DNA of 64,000 bases from Faecalicatena_A orotica (GTDB lineage: Bacteria > Bacillota > Clostridia > Lachnospirales > Lachnospiraceae): the NCBI RefSeq assembly GCF_040545875.1, contig NZ_JBEPMR010000002.1. The stretch is one strand, 5' to 3'. Shown here in pieces: positions 52,315 through 62,662 of this stretch. The translations under genes were made by a program, and so were the position numbers. Under the pieces are notes generated by a model, which made no database searches, had not been told where the DNA came from, and was given only the letters and a program-made list of their open reading frames with translations. Each line of letters opens with the position of its first letter. Within the stretch, counting starts at the first letter, position 1.

Positions 52315-54981
52315 ATGAAAAACAGCATCCGCCTGGCATTTGCCTATTTAAAATACTATAAGAAACAAACACTTGCATTGTTTCTGGGAATTGTACTTTC
52401 GGCGTCGCTGCTGACCGGGATCGGGTCCCTGCTTGACAGCGGCAGGACTGCCTCTCAGGAAAATGCGAGGGAGAAATACGGAGACTGGCATTATTCTCTC
52501 CGCTGTGATTATCCGTGGTATTCAGACTTTCAGGAGCATACAAAAGGGAAAGGCTATGAAGTGGAGAAGGCAGGGGTCCTGACCGTCCGCAAGATCATAG
52601 AAGAACCTTTCGAGATAAAATTATGCTATGCAGACGCCGGTTACATGACCCTCATGGGGCGCCAGTTAGAGGCAGGACATTATCCGCGGGAGAATAACGA
52701 AGCAGCCGCAGATACCTACACACTGAAAAATCTGCAGATTGAGGCTGAACCGGGGGCAAGGTTCGAACTGGACGGGGAGGAATTCATTTTAAGCGGAATC
52801 ATATCGGATATGCCTGATTCGGAAGGTATGCAGGTTTTTGTTAATGAAGGACTGGATTACGGGACTAACGGGAAATTTTTATATCTGAAGTTTGATGAAT
52901 CTAGAAGGGTTTACCGTCAGATGGTGAATTTCGCAAATACGTTCCAGACCGATAAAACGAGTATATATATGAATGATAAGGTTGCAAGATATGCAGGCGG
53001 GGAAGCAAAAGCAGCGTTGTGGGAGACTGTCAAGTCGGGCATTTCTATGGAAGGAACCGGGTTCCCGTATATATGGGCGGTGCTGAATATGTATTGGAAC
53101 CTGACGGAAAAAGCAGTCCTCGCAGCACTTGGCCTGTTTGGGATCTTCATTATTTATAGTTTATTTCAGGTATCCGTCATTAAAAGAATGTCGCAGTACA
53201 GTATCATGCAGGTAACGGGCCTCGGAGAAGGGGCAACTTTTGGTATCCTTGCAGCAGAGCTGGGCATGATTTTCCTTGCAGGATATCCGGCGGGGTGTCT
53301 TCTGGGAAACGGTGTGGCTGCACTTTTATATCAGAAGGCAGGAAAGATCTTTGTACAGCCGGAGGATTTTATAGTACACTCAGGCGCCGCTAAGGAGCAG
53401 GCAGCCCAGATGATGAATATGCCGGACCCGGGAGCATTCCATTTTTCACGCAGCGTGGCAGCGGGGGGAGCTGCATTCCTGTTTCTGGTGCTTCTTTTTC
53501 TAGCATGGATTTTAGTCAGGAAAATGCGTAAGATGACGGCCCGGGAGCTGCTCGCAAAAGACAGTGGAAAAAGGAAGAACCGGAAAATTTACAGTACAAA
53601 GACCCAGAGCCTGACGGGAGTACTGACCAGAAAGTTTATGTTTGCAAGAAAAGGGGCATTTGCAGGTGTCCTGATTTCACTGTCGGCCGGGAGCCTCATT
53701 TTCCTCGGGACGGCTTATGTGACAGAGAACACGAGGATTAACAATGAACTGAAATTTAAGGCGGACGACGGCCTTGGATCGGATATGCAGGTATTGGAAG
53801 ATTCCGATGTCTTATCGGACGTCATGCCGGAAGATACAGCCGCCCGCCTGCGTGATATAAAAGGCATCAAATCCGCCTATGCGGTGCGCTATATGCCCGG
53901 GGAGATCTCTCTGCCGGACGGTATGCTGAAGTGGACGAGTTATTATCCGGAAATCGCCGTGGAGGAAGGTTTTGACCCCGATCCGGTTCTGATGGAGAAA
54001 TACAATGGCATAGCCGTCCAGACAGGTGAAGATGATTATAAGCTGAAAGTCAACATCTATGGATATGATGACGGGATGCTTGAGGAAATGAACGAGTATC
54101 TACTGGAAGGGTCCATCGATCCCGAAAAAATGCGTAAGGAGAATACCGTCATTCTGAAAACACTCATGGGCGGACAGGGAACCTATGAAGGGATCAGCCT
54201 CTCATTGGGAGACTCAATACAGTTAAAGACCCCGGTAAATACAGAAGTTTCACAGGAAGTCCTGAAGTTTCTGGCGGAAGAAAACCAGTACCGGGAAAAG
54301 AATTTTAAGATATCCGCGCTCGCGAGCAGGCCGCTTGCAAAGGTGGATACCTATATCGGAGATGACGGCACAAACCGTGTTGACATCATCATGACGAATG
54401 AGCAGATGAAAGAGAATTTTGGCGTGGAGGGGTACCAGACCATGAGTATCCGTCTGGAGGAAGGCGCAGATGCGGAACATGTGTCGGCCGAAATCCAGAA
54501 GGTAACATCCGGGATACGGAAATGTATCGTAAAGGATTATACACAGCAAATTGAGACACAGAACCTGTTTCTGGCGAGGAAGATGCTGTTTTTCTATGGC
54601 GTCGCGCTGATTCTGCTGGTCATCAGCCTTCTGCATATTATGAACAGCATGCAGTACCTTGTGACAGCGAGAAAACACGAGTTTGGAATCATGCGGGCGA
54701 TGGGAATCACAGATGCCGGCTTTCGGAAGATGCTCGTGAAAGAAGGACTGAGGTACGGCATTTATTCCAGTCTGGTCATGGCTGCGGCATATCTGGTTCT
54801 GCAGAAATTTTTATATTACTTTATCATACATGTTTATCTCTATCTGCATCCGAAGGCATCACTGCCGGCATTCCCGATACTGCTTATGGCGGCGGTGAAT
54901 ATAGGGATCTGTATTGCGGCGGTGCTCATATCCGGGCAGGCTGTGTTAAAAGAGCAGATTATAGAAGAAATAAGAGAATAA
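52315..54981 (+). CDS. FtsX-like ABC transporter permease
   Basis: 888 residues. N-terminal helix, then a large extracytoplasmic domain (about 50-235), three helices (about 265-405), a second domain, and three C-terminal helices with the FtsX phrase ARKHEFGIMRAMGITDAGFR. The two-half layout is that of MacB-type permeases with eight to ten helices. Start: ATG at 52315 or GTG at 52309, which would overlap the ATPase stop by four bases. Probably works with the upstream ATPase in antimicrobial peptide handling. Confidence 0.9.
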   Translation: MKNSIRLAFAYLKYYKKQTLALFLGIVLSASLLTGIGSLLDSGRTASQENAREKYGDWHYSLRCDYPWYSDFQEHTKGKGYEVEKAGVLTVRKIIEEPFEIKLCYADAGYMTLMGRQLEAGHYPRENNEAAADTYTLKNLQIEAEPGARFELDGEEFILSGIISDMPDSEGMQVFVNEGLDYGTNGKFLYLKFDESRRVYRQMVNFANTFQTDKTSIYMNDKVARYAGGEAKAALWETVKSGISMEGTGFPYIWAVLNMYWNLTEKAVLAALGLFGIFIIYSLFQVSVIKRMSQYSIMQVTGLGEGATFGILAAELGMIFLAGYPAGCLLGNGVAALLYQKAGKIFVQPEDFIVHSGAAKEQAAQMMNMPDPGAFHFSRSVAAGGAAFLFLVLLFLAWILVRKMRKMTARELLAKDSGKRKNRKIYSTKTQSLTGVLTRKFMFARKGAFAGVLISLSAGSLIFLGTAYVTENTRINNELKFKADDGLGSDMQVLEDSDVLSDVMPEDTAARLRDIKGIKSAYAVRYMPGEISLPDGMLKWTSYYPEIAVEEGFDPDPVLMEKYNGIAVQTGEDDYKLKVNIYGYDDGMLEEMNEYLLEGSIDPEKMRKENTVILKTLMGGQGTYEGISLSLGDSIQLKTPVNTEVSQEVLKFLAEENQYREKNFKISALASRPLAKVDTYIGDDGTNRVDIIMTNEQMKENFGVEGYQTMSIRLEEGADAEHVSAEIQKVTSGIRKCIVKDYTQQIETQNLFLARKMLFFYGVALILLVISLLHIMNSMQYLVTARKHEFGIMRAMGITDAGFRKMLVKEGLRYGIYSSLVMAAAYLVLQKFLYYFIIHVYLYLHPKASLPAFPILLMAAVNIGICIAAVLISGQAVLKEQIIEEIRE

Positions 54982-54996
54982 GAAACAGGGGGCTTT

Positions 54997-55848
54997 ATGG
55001 AGAGTAAAGAAGTGCGGCACGAAATTGTTTTCAGTAATGCGGACATTGATGTCAGGTTTTATTTATCTGCGGATGACGGGGGATATGTTCCCCCGCATTG
55101 GCATGACCATATCGAAATGATCTATATGCTCGAGGGGGAAATCCAGATTCATTGTGAGACAAGAGAAATCCATGTAAAGGCAGGCGAACTGATTGTCCTG
55201 AATTCTAAAGAAATCCATTCGATCTGGAGTACAAAGAATCAGGCCCTTGTGCTTCAGGTTTCTGATAAAATTCTGGAAAAATATGTGCCGGATTACGAAC
55301 TCCTCCAGTTTCAGGCGGTGCCCGGACCGATGAGTCCGGCCGAAGCGACGAAGATGGAGCGGCTGAAGAAAATCTGCCATGATATGTATGTAATCTATGA
55401 GGTGCGCCCGGACGGGTATCTGCTGAAGTTCAACAGCCTTTTGTATGACCTGCTGTTTTCACTGGTCCACTCATATTCCATAAAATTGGTGGAGAAAGAG
55501 GTCAGCCGGAACCAGAAAAACAGGGAGAAAATGAAGGAGATTCTGACCTTTCTGGACAAGCACCATGAAGAACAGCTGACGGTGCAGTCCGTGGCGGAGC
55601 ACTTTAATTATCACCCGGATTATTTATCCCGGATTATGAAACGGCAGATCGGGATGACGGTCAGTGAATACTTATATGAAATCCGGATTAATTACATATA
55701 TTATGATCTGATGAACACAGCTGATTTTATCAATGAGATATTTGAGCGGCATGGCTGTACCAACTACCGGGTGACGATGCGGTGGTTTAAAAAGAGATTT
55801 GGCTGTACACCGAAAGAAAAGCGTATAATGGAACGGGAAAAATTGTGA
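54997..55848 (+). CDS. AraC-family regulator of the xyloside cluster
   Basis: 283 residues. N-terminal cupin (VPPHWHDHIEMIYMLEGEI, then VKAGELIVLNSKEIHS), C-terminal HTH pair LTVQSVAEHFNYHPDYLSRIM and FINEIFERHGCTNYRVTMRWF followed by FGCTPKEKR. It lies just upstream of the GPH symporter and alpha-xylosidase genes, separated by a 111-bp promoter-sized gap, so it is their likely regulator. The ribosome site is AGGGGGC. The 16-bp distance from the ABC permease gene is probably coincidental. Confidence 0.92.
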   Translation: MESKEVRHEIVFSNADIDVRFYLSADDGGYVPPHWHDHIEMIYMLEGEIQIHCETREIHVKAGELIVLNSKEIHSIWSTKNQALVLQVSDKILEKYVPDYELLQFQAVPGPMSPAEATKMERLKKICHDMYVIYEVRPDGYLLKFNSLLYDLLFSLVHSYSIKLVEKEVSRNQKNREKMKEILTFLDKHHEEQLTVQSVAEHFNYHPDYLSRIMKRQIGMTVSEYLYEIRINYIYYDLMNTADFINEIFERHGCTNYRVTMRWFKKRFGCTPKEKRIMEREKL

Positions 55849-55959
55849 AAAGTCGGAAATGTACTATTTTTGAGTCGTTTTTACTCCTAATGCGGCTGAA
55901 AAACCTGTGATATACTTCATCTTGATCTGAGGTAACAGTTCAGGAAGGGAGAATGAAAA

Positions 55960-57315
55960 ATGGAAGGTACAAAAATAGGTGTAAAGGAACGGCTGGCGTA
56001 TGGCTTCGGAGATCTGGGGTGCAATATTATTTATTCGGCCATGTCAGCATTTGTTTTGTTCTATTACACGGACTATGTAAAAGTAAGCGCCCTTACGATT
56101 GGCACAATCATGCTTGTTTCAAGACTTTTTGACGGGGTGACGGACCTGGTCATGGGAGTCATTGTAGACCGCACAAAATCAAGGTTCGGAAAATGCCGCC
56201 CCTGGATTTTAAGGATGGCAGTCCCATTTGCCATTGCGGGAATACTGCTGTTTTCCGTGCCGTCGGGACTGGGCGAAACGTCAAAAATCATTTATATCTT
56301 TATTACATACAATCTTGTTTCATCCGTTGTATACACGGCAATCAATGTGCCATATGCAACATTAAACGCATTGATTACTCAGGACCAGTATGAACGGTCC
56401 GTCTTAAGTATTTTCAGAATGACGCTGGCTACAACCGGGACACTGCTGATTACAAATCTGACACTGCCGCTGGTGGAATTCTTCGGGGATAATCTGTCTG
56501 CATGGACGAAGACATTTGCAGTATTTGGAATCTTTGCGGTCATCATCTTTGTGATCACATTTGCGGGAACAAAAGAAAGGGTAAAACCTTCGAGGACAAC
56601 CAAGCAGGAGAAGGTTCCATTTTTCAAGGGGATCGGAATTCTCTTTAAAAATAAGTACTGGATCATGATTACACTGACTCTTGTATTCATCTTTATCCAG
56701 TATTCACTCAATGGCGGCGCGGCAGTTTACTATGCAAAGGTCGTCCTGCACGATGCGAAAATGGTAGGACCGATGAACCTCGTTGCCAGCGTTGTCCAGA
56801 TCGTGGCAATGTTTACGATGGCCTTCTTTGTAAAGCGGATCGGAAAACGAAACATGATGATTGTCGGTGCGGTAATCTATGGACTCGGATTCGGAATGTT
56901 TGCTTTTGTGGGAATGAGCTATGCAGGCGTCATGTTTGCATCTGCACTGAAAGGAATCGGAAATGCATGTATTTCTTCCTGTATGTTTGCAATAGTCTCT
57001 GACACGATCGAGTACGGCGAATGGAAGACCGGATACCGTACGGAAGGTCTGGTTAACAGTGCATCCAGTTTTGGATTTAAAGTCGGAAACGGACTGGGAT
57101 CCGCCATGCTCGGATGGATACTTGCACTGGGGAACTATGCAGAAAATTCCGTGGCCCAGAGTGCGTCCTCTGTGATGGCGATTAAAGCGCTGTTCATCTA
57201 TATACCGGCCGCAATCGCAGTTATCCAGATTATTATCATGCTGTTCTACCACCTGGACAAGGAATATGATTCTATCGTGGAAGACTTAAGCAACGGGAAG
57301 ACAGAAGCTGTATAA
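55960..57315 (+). CDS. GPH-family sugar:cation symporter (xyloside transporter)
   Basis: 451 residues, twelve helices. N-terminus KERLAYGFGDLGCNIIYSAMSAF and SRLFDGVTDLVMGVIVDRTKSRFGKCRPW is the GPH (glycoside-pentoside-hexuronide) signature, including D-x-x-T/D-x-x-x-G and K-x-R-P-W. It is homologous to E. coli YicJ, which neighbours the alpha-xylosidase YicI; the same order is seen here, 23 bp apart. Imports xylosylated oligosaccharides with H+ or Na+. A TATACT (about 55911) could be its -10. Confidence 0.93.
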   Translation: MEGTKIGVKERLAYGFGDLGCNIIYSAMSAFVLFYYTDYVKVSALTIGTIMLVSRLFDGVTDLVMGVIVDRTKSRFGKCRPWILRMAVPFAIAGILLFSVPSGLGETSKIIYIFITYNLVSSVVYTAINVPYATLNALITQDQYERSVLSIFRMTLATTGTLLITNLTLPLVEFFGDNLSAWTKTFAVFGIFAVIIFVITFAGTKERVKPSRTTKQEKVPFFKGIGILFKNKYWIMITLTLVFIFIQYSLNGGAAVYYAKVVLHDAKMVGPMNLVASVVQIVAMFTMAFFVKRIGKRNMMIVGAVIYGLGFGMFAFVGMSYAGVMFASALKGIGNACISSCMFAIVSDTIEYGEWKTGYRTEGLVNSASSFGFKVGNGLGSAMLGWILALGNYAENSVAQSASSVMAIKALFIYIPAAIAVIQIIIMLFYHLDKEYDSIVEDLSNGKTEAV

Positions 57316-57338
57316 ACGGATTGAGGAGGAGATCAGGT

Positions 57339-59696
57339 ATGAAATTTACAGAAGGTTACTGGGAAAAGAATGAGCGGGCAAATGCACAGTATGCGGCACA
57401 GGCATTTGCTGTGGAAGAAATCGAAAATGGAATGCGTGTGACGGCGCCTCTCCGTGTGATCAGCGATCGTTCCGGGGCATTGGATGTGGGAACGATCACG
57501 ACAGAGTTTACCGCGGTTAGGAAAGATATTATCAGTGTGCGGAGCTATCATTTTGAGGGCTATGAAAAACGGGAACCAAGATTTGAACTGAACAGGGAGA
57601 TGCAGGATGTTTCGGTGGAAATCACGGAAGACGAAGCGGTCATGACTGCGGGAAGGATGACGGTGCGTGTAAACCGTCAGGATTTCCTGATTTCCTTTGA
57701 AGCGGATGGAAAACTTCTGACTTCCTGCGGATTCCATAATCTCGGATATATGCAGTATGACCGGAAACATCTGACTAAGTTTCCAGAGGAAAATTATATG
57801 GCCGCGGATTATCAGCCATACATGATGACAGAATTGTCTTTAGCACCGGGGGAATGTGTGTATGGTCTGGGAGAACGTTTTACTGCCTTTGTAAAAAACG
57901 GGCAGGTAGTTGACTGCTGGAACGAAGACGGAGGAACGGCGTCACAGATCGCCTACAAGAATATCCCGTTTTATGTGACGAACAAACATTACGGAGTCTT
58001 TGCGGACCACAGTGACCATGTGTCATTCGAGGTGGCGAGTGAAAAGGTGGAGGCCGTCGGATTTTCCGTAAAGGGGGAAGAAATACGCTACAACCTTATT
58101 TACGGGGATGATATCAAGGATGTACTGGTTCATTACACAGATTTGACCGGAAAGCCTGCGCTCCCCCCGGCCTGGTCCTTCGGGTTATGGCTGTCCACTT
58201 CCTTTACGACAAGCTATGATGAGGAGACGGTCAGCTCTTTCATACAGGGGATGGAGGACCGGGACCTTCCGTTGGATGTTTTTCATTTCGACTGTTTCTG
58301 GATGAAGGAATTCCACTGGTGCGATTTTGAGTGGGACAGCAGAATTTTCCCGGATGTAGAAGGTATGCTGAAACGGTATAAGGAAAAGGGACTGAAGATC
58401 TGTGTGTGGATTAATCCGTATATTGCCCAGGGGACGAAGTTTTTCCGGGAGGGACTAAAAAACGGTTATCTCCTGAAACGCGCTGATGGAAAAGGAATAC
58501 GGCAGGTGGACAACTGGCAGCCGGGTATGGGGCTTGTGGACTTTACGAACCCGGAGGCGGTGAAGTGGTACACCGCAAAATTAAAAAAACTGCTGGATAT
58601 GGGAGTCGACTGTTTCAAGACTGATTTCGGTGAGCGGATCCCGGTGGATGTGGAATATTTTGACGGTTCCGATCCGTGGGGTATGCATAATTATTATACA
58701 AACCTGTACAATACAGAGGTTTTTGAACTTCTGAAGAAGGAAAAAGGAGAAGGTGAGGCAGTTCTTTTTGCCAGAAGCGCAACAGCGGGCGGACAACAGT
58801 TCCCGGTTCACTGGGGCGGGGATTGTTCAGCGACCTATCAGTCAATGGCGGAAAGCCTGAGGGGCGGATTGTCATTTACCCTGTCAGGATTCTCCTTCTG
58901 GAGCCATGATATCGGAGGGTTTGAGCTGACAGCGAGCCCGGACGTGTACAAGAGATGGCTCCAGTTCGGCCTGCTGTCCACCCACAGCCGCCTGCATGGT
59001 TCCAAGAGTTACAGGGTACCGTGGCTGTTTGATGACGAGGCAGTCGAGGTATGCCGCAGGTTTACAAAACTGAAACTAAGACTGATGCCTTATATTTATC
59101 AGATGGCCGTCCTTTCCCACCAGTCAGGAATCCCGTCCATGAGGGCAATGGTTATGGAATTTGAAAACGATCCGGCGGTAAAATATCTGGATATGCAGTA
59201 CATGCTCGGAGACAGCATCCTTGTGGCGCCTGTATTCTCATCAGATGGAAGTGTTGAGTATTACCTGCCGAAAGGAACGTGGACGCACCTGCTTACGGGA
59301 GAGACGAAGGAAGGCGGGGCATGGTACAAGGAGACCTATGATTTCCTGTCACTGCCGCTGTTTGTCAGGGAGAATACGCTCCTGCCTGTCGGGGCAAATG
59401 AGCAGACGGCGGATTATGAGTTCGCGAAAAATGTGCAGATTCAGGTGTTTGAACTGCAGGAGGAAAAAGAAGCAGTCTGCCATGTTCCTGACCGGGAGGG
59501 CAGGACAAGCCTTACAGTAAGCGGAACCAGAACCGGAAACAGAATCATACTTAAAACGTCTAAAGTGGAGGAGATGTCATATCTGCTCAGAAATATGAAG
59601 GAAGTGAAACAGGTGAGCGGGGCGGAAATCAAAGAAATCACCGAACAGGGAGTGATTCTGATTCCTGCGGCACACGAAGTGACGATAGAATTGTGA
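57339..59696 (+). CDS. yicI: Alpha-xylosidase, GH31 (YicI-like)
   Basis: 785 residues. Catalytic nucleophile in CFKTDFGERIP (about D428) and acid/base in HWGGDCSATYQSM (about D494), both as in YicI (D416 and D482). WTPNPYIAQG-like WINPYIAQGTKFF and FWMKEFHWCDFEWD are GH31 subsite regions. Releases alpha-linked xylose from xyloglucan-derived oligosaccharides such as isoprimeverose. Start at 57339 because AGGAGGAG lies seven bases upstream; frame open from 57321. Cytosolic. Completes the AraC-symporter-xylosidase cluster; terminator follows. Confidence 0.95.
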   Translation: MKFTEGYWEKNERANAQYAAQAFAVEEIENGMRVTAPLRVISDRSGALDVGTITTEFTAVRKDIISVRSYHFEGYEKREPRFELNREMQDVSVEITEDEAVMTAGRMTVRVNRQDFLISFEADGKLLTSCGFHNLGYMQYDRKHLTKFPEENYMAADYQPYMMTELSLAPGECVYGLGERFTAFVKNGQVVDCWNEDGGTASQIAYKNIPFYVTNKHYGVFADHSDHVSFEVASEKVEAVGFSVKGEEIRYNLIYGDDIKDVLVHYTDLTGKPALPPAWSFGLWLSTSFTTSYDEETVSSFIQGMEDRDLPLDVFHFDCFWMKEFHWCDFEWDSRIFPDVEGMLKRYKEKGLKICVWINPYIAQGTKFFREGLKNGYLLKRADGKGIRQVDNWQPGMGLVDFTNPEAVKWYTAKLKKLLDMGVDCFKTDFGERIPVDVEYFDGSDPWGMHNYYTNLYNTEVFELLKKEKGEGEAVLFARSATAGGQQFPVHWGGDCSATYQSMAESLRGGLSFTLSGFSFWSHDIGGFELTASPDVYKRWLQFGLLSTHSRLHGSKSYRVPWLFDDEAVEVCRRFTKLKLRLMPYIYQMAVLSHQSGIPSMRAMVMEFENDPAVKYLDMQYMLGDSILVAPVFSSDGSVEYYLPKGTWTHLLTGETKEGGAWYKETYDFLSLPLFVRENTLLPVGANEQTADYEFAKNVQIQVFELQEEKEAVCHVPDREGRTSLTVSGTRTGNRIILKTSKVEEMSYLLRNMKEVKQVSGAEIKEITEQGVILIPAAHEVTIEL

Positions 59697-59709
59697 TGAC
59701 ATATTAAGA

Positions 59710-59760
59710 GGGCTTTCTGCAGATGAACAATATCCATCTGCAGAAAGCCCGAAACTTTTT
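59710..59760 (+). terminator. Terminator after alpha-xylosidase gene
   Basis: Perfect stem of about 16 bp (GGGCTTTCTGCAGATG with CATCTGCAGAAAGCCC, 59710-59725 and 59735-59750), then GAAACTTTTT. Confidence 0.88.
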
Positions 59761-59865
59761 AGAAAAAACTTTACATTCTCCCAGCACGCCGTATAATGGT
59801 GGAGGAATAAAATAAACGGAGCAGTTAATTCTTAATATATTTATTACGGGCGGGAGGTATGACAG

Positions 59866-60549
59866 ATGATGAAATGTAAGGCTGGCCGGCAGATGTCGGA
59901 ATCTATGGTGCTAGCGGTATTCCTGACGCTGGCCGGGGGTTTTCAGGATGCGTATTCTTATAATTGCAGGGGAAAAGTCTTTGCGAATGCACAGACCGGG
60001 AATATTGTACTGCTGGGGCAGAACCTGGCACAGGGAAATTACGGGACAGCGCTCCACTACCTGATGCCGCTGGCAGCATTTATCGGCGGGGTATATGTAA
60101 CAGAATGGGTGCATCATTTATATAAAGAGCATCAGAAAATACACTGGCGGCAGATAGTACTGCTTGTCGAGGTGGTATTGTTGGTCATAGTGGGACTCCT
60201 GCCGCATTCGATGGATGTACTGGCAAATGTGCTGATGTCCTTTGCGTGCGCCATGCAGGTCAACAGCTTCCGCAAGTTTAGGGGAATTCCGTGTGCGACA
60301 ACTATGTGCATCGGAAATATGAGGAGTGCGACGGAAATGCTTTGCAGGTACCATATCACGAAGGATAAGGAATTAAGAAGAAAAAGCTTGCATTATTATT
60401 TTGTGATTTTGGTTTTCGCTGTCGGAGCGGCGGTTGGGGCAGTGATGAGCATTCATATTGGACTGCGTGTCATCTGGATTGCGGCGGCGCTGCTGTTTGT
60501 CGGATTTGTACTGATGTTTATCAAAGAAGATATAGGAAAAAGATCTTAA
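59866..60549 (+). CDS. DUF1275 (YoaK-like) membrane protein
   Basis: 227 residues with about six helices. The signature is LTLAGGFQDAYSY and ANAQTGNIVLLGQNLAQGNY, plus RKFRGIPCATTMCIGNMRS later. Function unknown; the family is spread in bacteria. Ribosome site GGGAGGTATGACAG. Downstream terminator. Confidence 0.93.
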   Translation: MMKCKAGRQMSESMVLAVFLTLAGGFQDAYSYNCRGKVFANAQTGNIVLLGQNLAQGNYGTALHYLMPLAAFIGGVYVTEWVHHLYKEHQKIHWRQIVLLVEVVLLVIVGLLPHSMDVLANVLMSFACAMQVNSFRKFRGIPCATTMCIGNMRSATEMLCRYHITKDKELRRKSLHYYFVILVFAVGAAVGAVMSIHIGLRVIWIAAALLFVGFVLMFIKEDIGKRS

Positions 60550-60584
60550 AATGACTGATAACCGGGTTGTTTCAGAATGAATGT

Positions 60585-60620
60585 GGGCGGAAATGTGAGT
60601 GTGTACATTTCCGCCCTGTC
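60585..60620. terminator. Terminator between DUF1275 gene and asnB
   Basis: Stem GGGCGGAAATGT (60585-60596) with ACATTTCCGCCC (60605-60616) and TGTCTTTC afterwards; lies between convergent genes. Confidence 0.8.
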
Positions 60621-60653
60621 TTTCATTAGGAATGGATAATCTGTTTGATCCAT

Positions 60654-62504
60654 CTATATGATCCTGATCTTGTATTTTTCCAGCCAGTAATTTACCTGAA
60701 GCATATAGGCCAGCATCTGGGGCCCGGCCATCAGCTGTCCGTACCAGGGTTTCCCGTAGTCGGACGGACTGTTCAAGAATGCGTGGACTTTTTTTGTATC
60801 CAGCAGGGTTCGGACCGGGGCGCTTGCATCCGCGAGTACTTCTTTCAGCTGATCTCCGAGCAGCTTTTCATATGTGGGGTCGTAAGTTTTGGGATAAGGA
60901 CTCTTCCTGCGCCACAGGATTTCTTTCGGCAGCAGACCCTCACCGGCGTGCCTTAGCAGTCCTTTCACGATTCCGTCCGGGCACTTCATTTCCCACGGGA
61001 CGCTGAAGATGTATTCCACGATCCGGTGATCAGCCAGAGGGACTCTTGCCTCCAGACCGTTATACATACTGGTGCGGTCCATCCGGTCCAGCAGGGTCAC
61101 CATGAACCAGCGCAGATTCAGGTATGCAATCTCCCGACGCCGTTTTTCTTCTGGTGTATCTCCGGCGAGAAGGGGAGTTTCGTGAATCGTCTTTTCATAA
61201 GCGGCACGTGCATAATCTTCCATATGCAGTTCATGGATGACGCTTTCATCCAAAAGCGCCTGCCGTGGCTGCATACTCATGGACCACGGGAACGCGTCCG
61301 TCCGGAAGGCCTCTTCACTGTGGAACCAGGGATATCCCCCGAAGATTTCGTCTGCACATTCCCCTGTCAAGGTTACCTTGTTATATTCTTTCACCTGAGA
61401 ACAGAAATACAGCATAGAAGATTCTACATCCGCCATGCAGGGCAGGTCTCTGGCATCAACTGCCTTAAAGAGACAGTCCAGCTGATCCTGATTGCTGCAC
61501 TCAAGAAAACGGTGGTTTGTTCCGGCAAACTGGACCATCTGCTCCACAAAAGGGCGGTCCTGACTCGGCTGGAAGGAGTTGGATTTGAAGTATTTGTTAT
61601 TATCTGTGAAGTCAAAAGAAAAGGTGTTCAATACTTTTCCCTGCTTTTTCAGCTCCTTTGCACAAATTGCAGTAACAAGACTGCTGTCCACTCCGCCTGA
61701 GAGGAATGTGCTGATCGGAATATCAGAAAGCATTTGCTTTTTCACGGCATCTTCCACCAGCCATGCGGTCTTTTCGACTGTTTTTTCAAGAGAGTCCTCA
61801 TGGGGATGACTCTCCAGTTTCCAGTAAAAGTCTTCTGTACAGGAGGTCCTGTCAAAGGTGATACATTGGCCGGGCAGAACTTCCAGAACATCTTTAAAAA
61901 CACCTTTCCCGTAAGATTTTGCCGGACCGAGGGCAAAGATTTCACACAGTCCGTCTCTGTCAAGAACCGGCTCTACCCCCGGATAGGCAAACAGCCCCTT
62001 TATCTCAGATGAAAATACGAGAGTCTCGCCGGTCATCGTATAAAACAGCGGCTTAATACCGAGCCGGTCCCGGAAGAGAAATAGTTCTTCCGACGCAGAA
62101 TCCCATAAGGCGATTGCAAAAATTCCGTTTAACTTTTTGATGTAATCCCTGCCATGCAGCATATAACCTTCCAGAATCACTTCCGTATCGCTTGTCGTCC
62201 GGAACTTCACCCCTTCCAGCAGCAGTTCTGTTTTCAGTTCATCCATGTTATAGATTTCACCGTTGAAAACAATCGCACACTCCCTGCCGTGCCGCTCTTT
62301 TACAAGCGGCTGGTGTCCGGTCACCAGATCAATGATTTCCAGACGGACATGTGCAAGGCCACAGATGGGGCTCAAATAAGTACCTTCATCATCCGGCCCC
62401 CTTTGTTTCTGCGCATGATTCATACCGTTCAAGATGCCGAGCCACTTCGTTTCTTCTGTCTTATAATCCCTGTAGGGATTAAAAAATCCAGCAATTCCGC
62501 ACAT
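60654..62504 (-). CDS. asnB: Asparagine synthase (glutamine-hydrolysing)
   Basis: 616 residues. Starts MCGIAGFF so that Cys2 becomes the N-terminal nucleophile of the class II glutaminase domain (1-about 210; FNGEIYNMDELK, TSDTEVILEGY); the longer frame to 62549 would block this. The synthetase domain begins with the ATP-pyrophosphatase loop FLSGGVDSSLV and continues to EARVPLADHRIVEY. Produces asparagine from aspartate, glutamine and ATP. Ribosome site AAAGGAG. The 3' half of the leader contains a tandem repeat. Confidence 0.96.
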   Translation of the reverse strand: MCGIAGFFNPYRDYKTEETKWLGILNGMNHAQKQRGPDDEGTYLSPICGLAHVRLEIIDLVTGHQPLVKERHGRECAIVFNGEIYNMDELKTELLLEGVKFRTTSDTEVILEGYMLHGRDYIKKLNGIFAIALWDSASEELFLFRDRLGIKPLFYTMTGETLVFSSEIKGLFAYPGVEPVLDRDGLCEIFALGPAKSYGKGVFKDVLEVLPGQCITFDRTSCTEDFYWKLESHPHEDSLEKTVEKTAWLVEDAVKKQMLSDIPISTFLSGGVDSSLVTAICAKELKKQGKVLNTFSFDFTDNNKYFKSNSFQPSQDRPFVEQMVQFAGTNHRFLECSNQDQLDCLFKAVDARDLPCMADVESSMLYFCSQVKEYNKVTLTGECADEIFGGYPWFHSEEAFRTDAFPWSMSMQPRQALLDESVIHELHMEDYARAAYEKTIHETPLLAGDTPEEKRRREIAYLNLRWFMVTLLDRMDRTSMYNGLEARVPLADHRIVEYIFSVPWEMKCPDGIVKGLLRHAGEGLLPKEILWRRKSPYPKTYDPTYEKLLGDQLKEVLADASAPVRTLLDTKKVHAFLNSPSDYGKPWYGQLMAGPQMLAYMLQVNYWLEKYKIRII

Positions 62505-62522
62505 TTTTTCTTCTCCTTTTTC

Positions 62523-62656
62523 ATACTTTGTAATGCAGCGATGCTGCAATCCGCCCGAAGGGCGTGAGTTACGGGATGCCCTTTTGGGTATACTTTATAT
62601 TGCAGCTGTGCTGCAATCTGCCCGGAGGGACTGGGGTACGGGATGTGCCCTCCGGG
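62523..62656. repeat. Two tandem 67-bp structured repeats upstream of asnB
   Basis: Units 62523-62589 and 62590-62656 align throughout: ATACTTT, then a TGCAGC...GCTGCA hairpin, then a GCCCG-AGGG hairpin and a shared TACGGGATG. Differences lie in loops and in paired positions. They fill the space between asnB and dpaB. Could be a repeated operator, an intergenic palindromic repeat or part of a leader RNA. Confidence 0.65.
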
Positions 62657-62662
62657 GAATAT

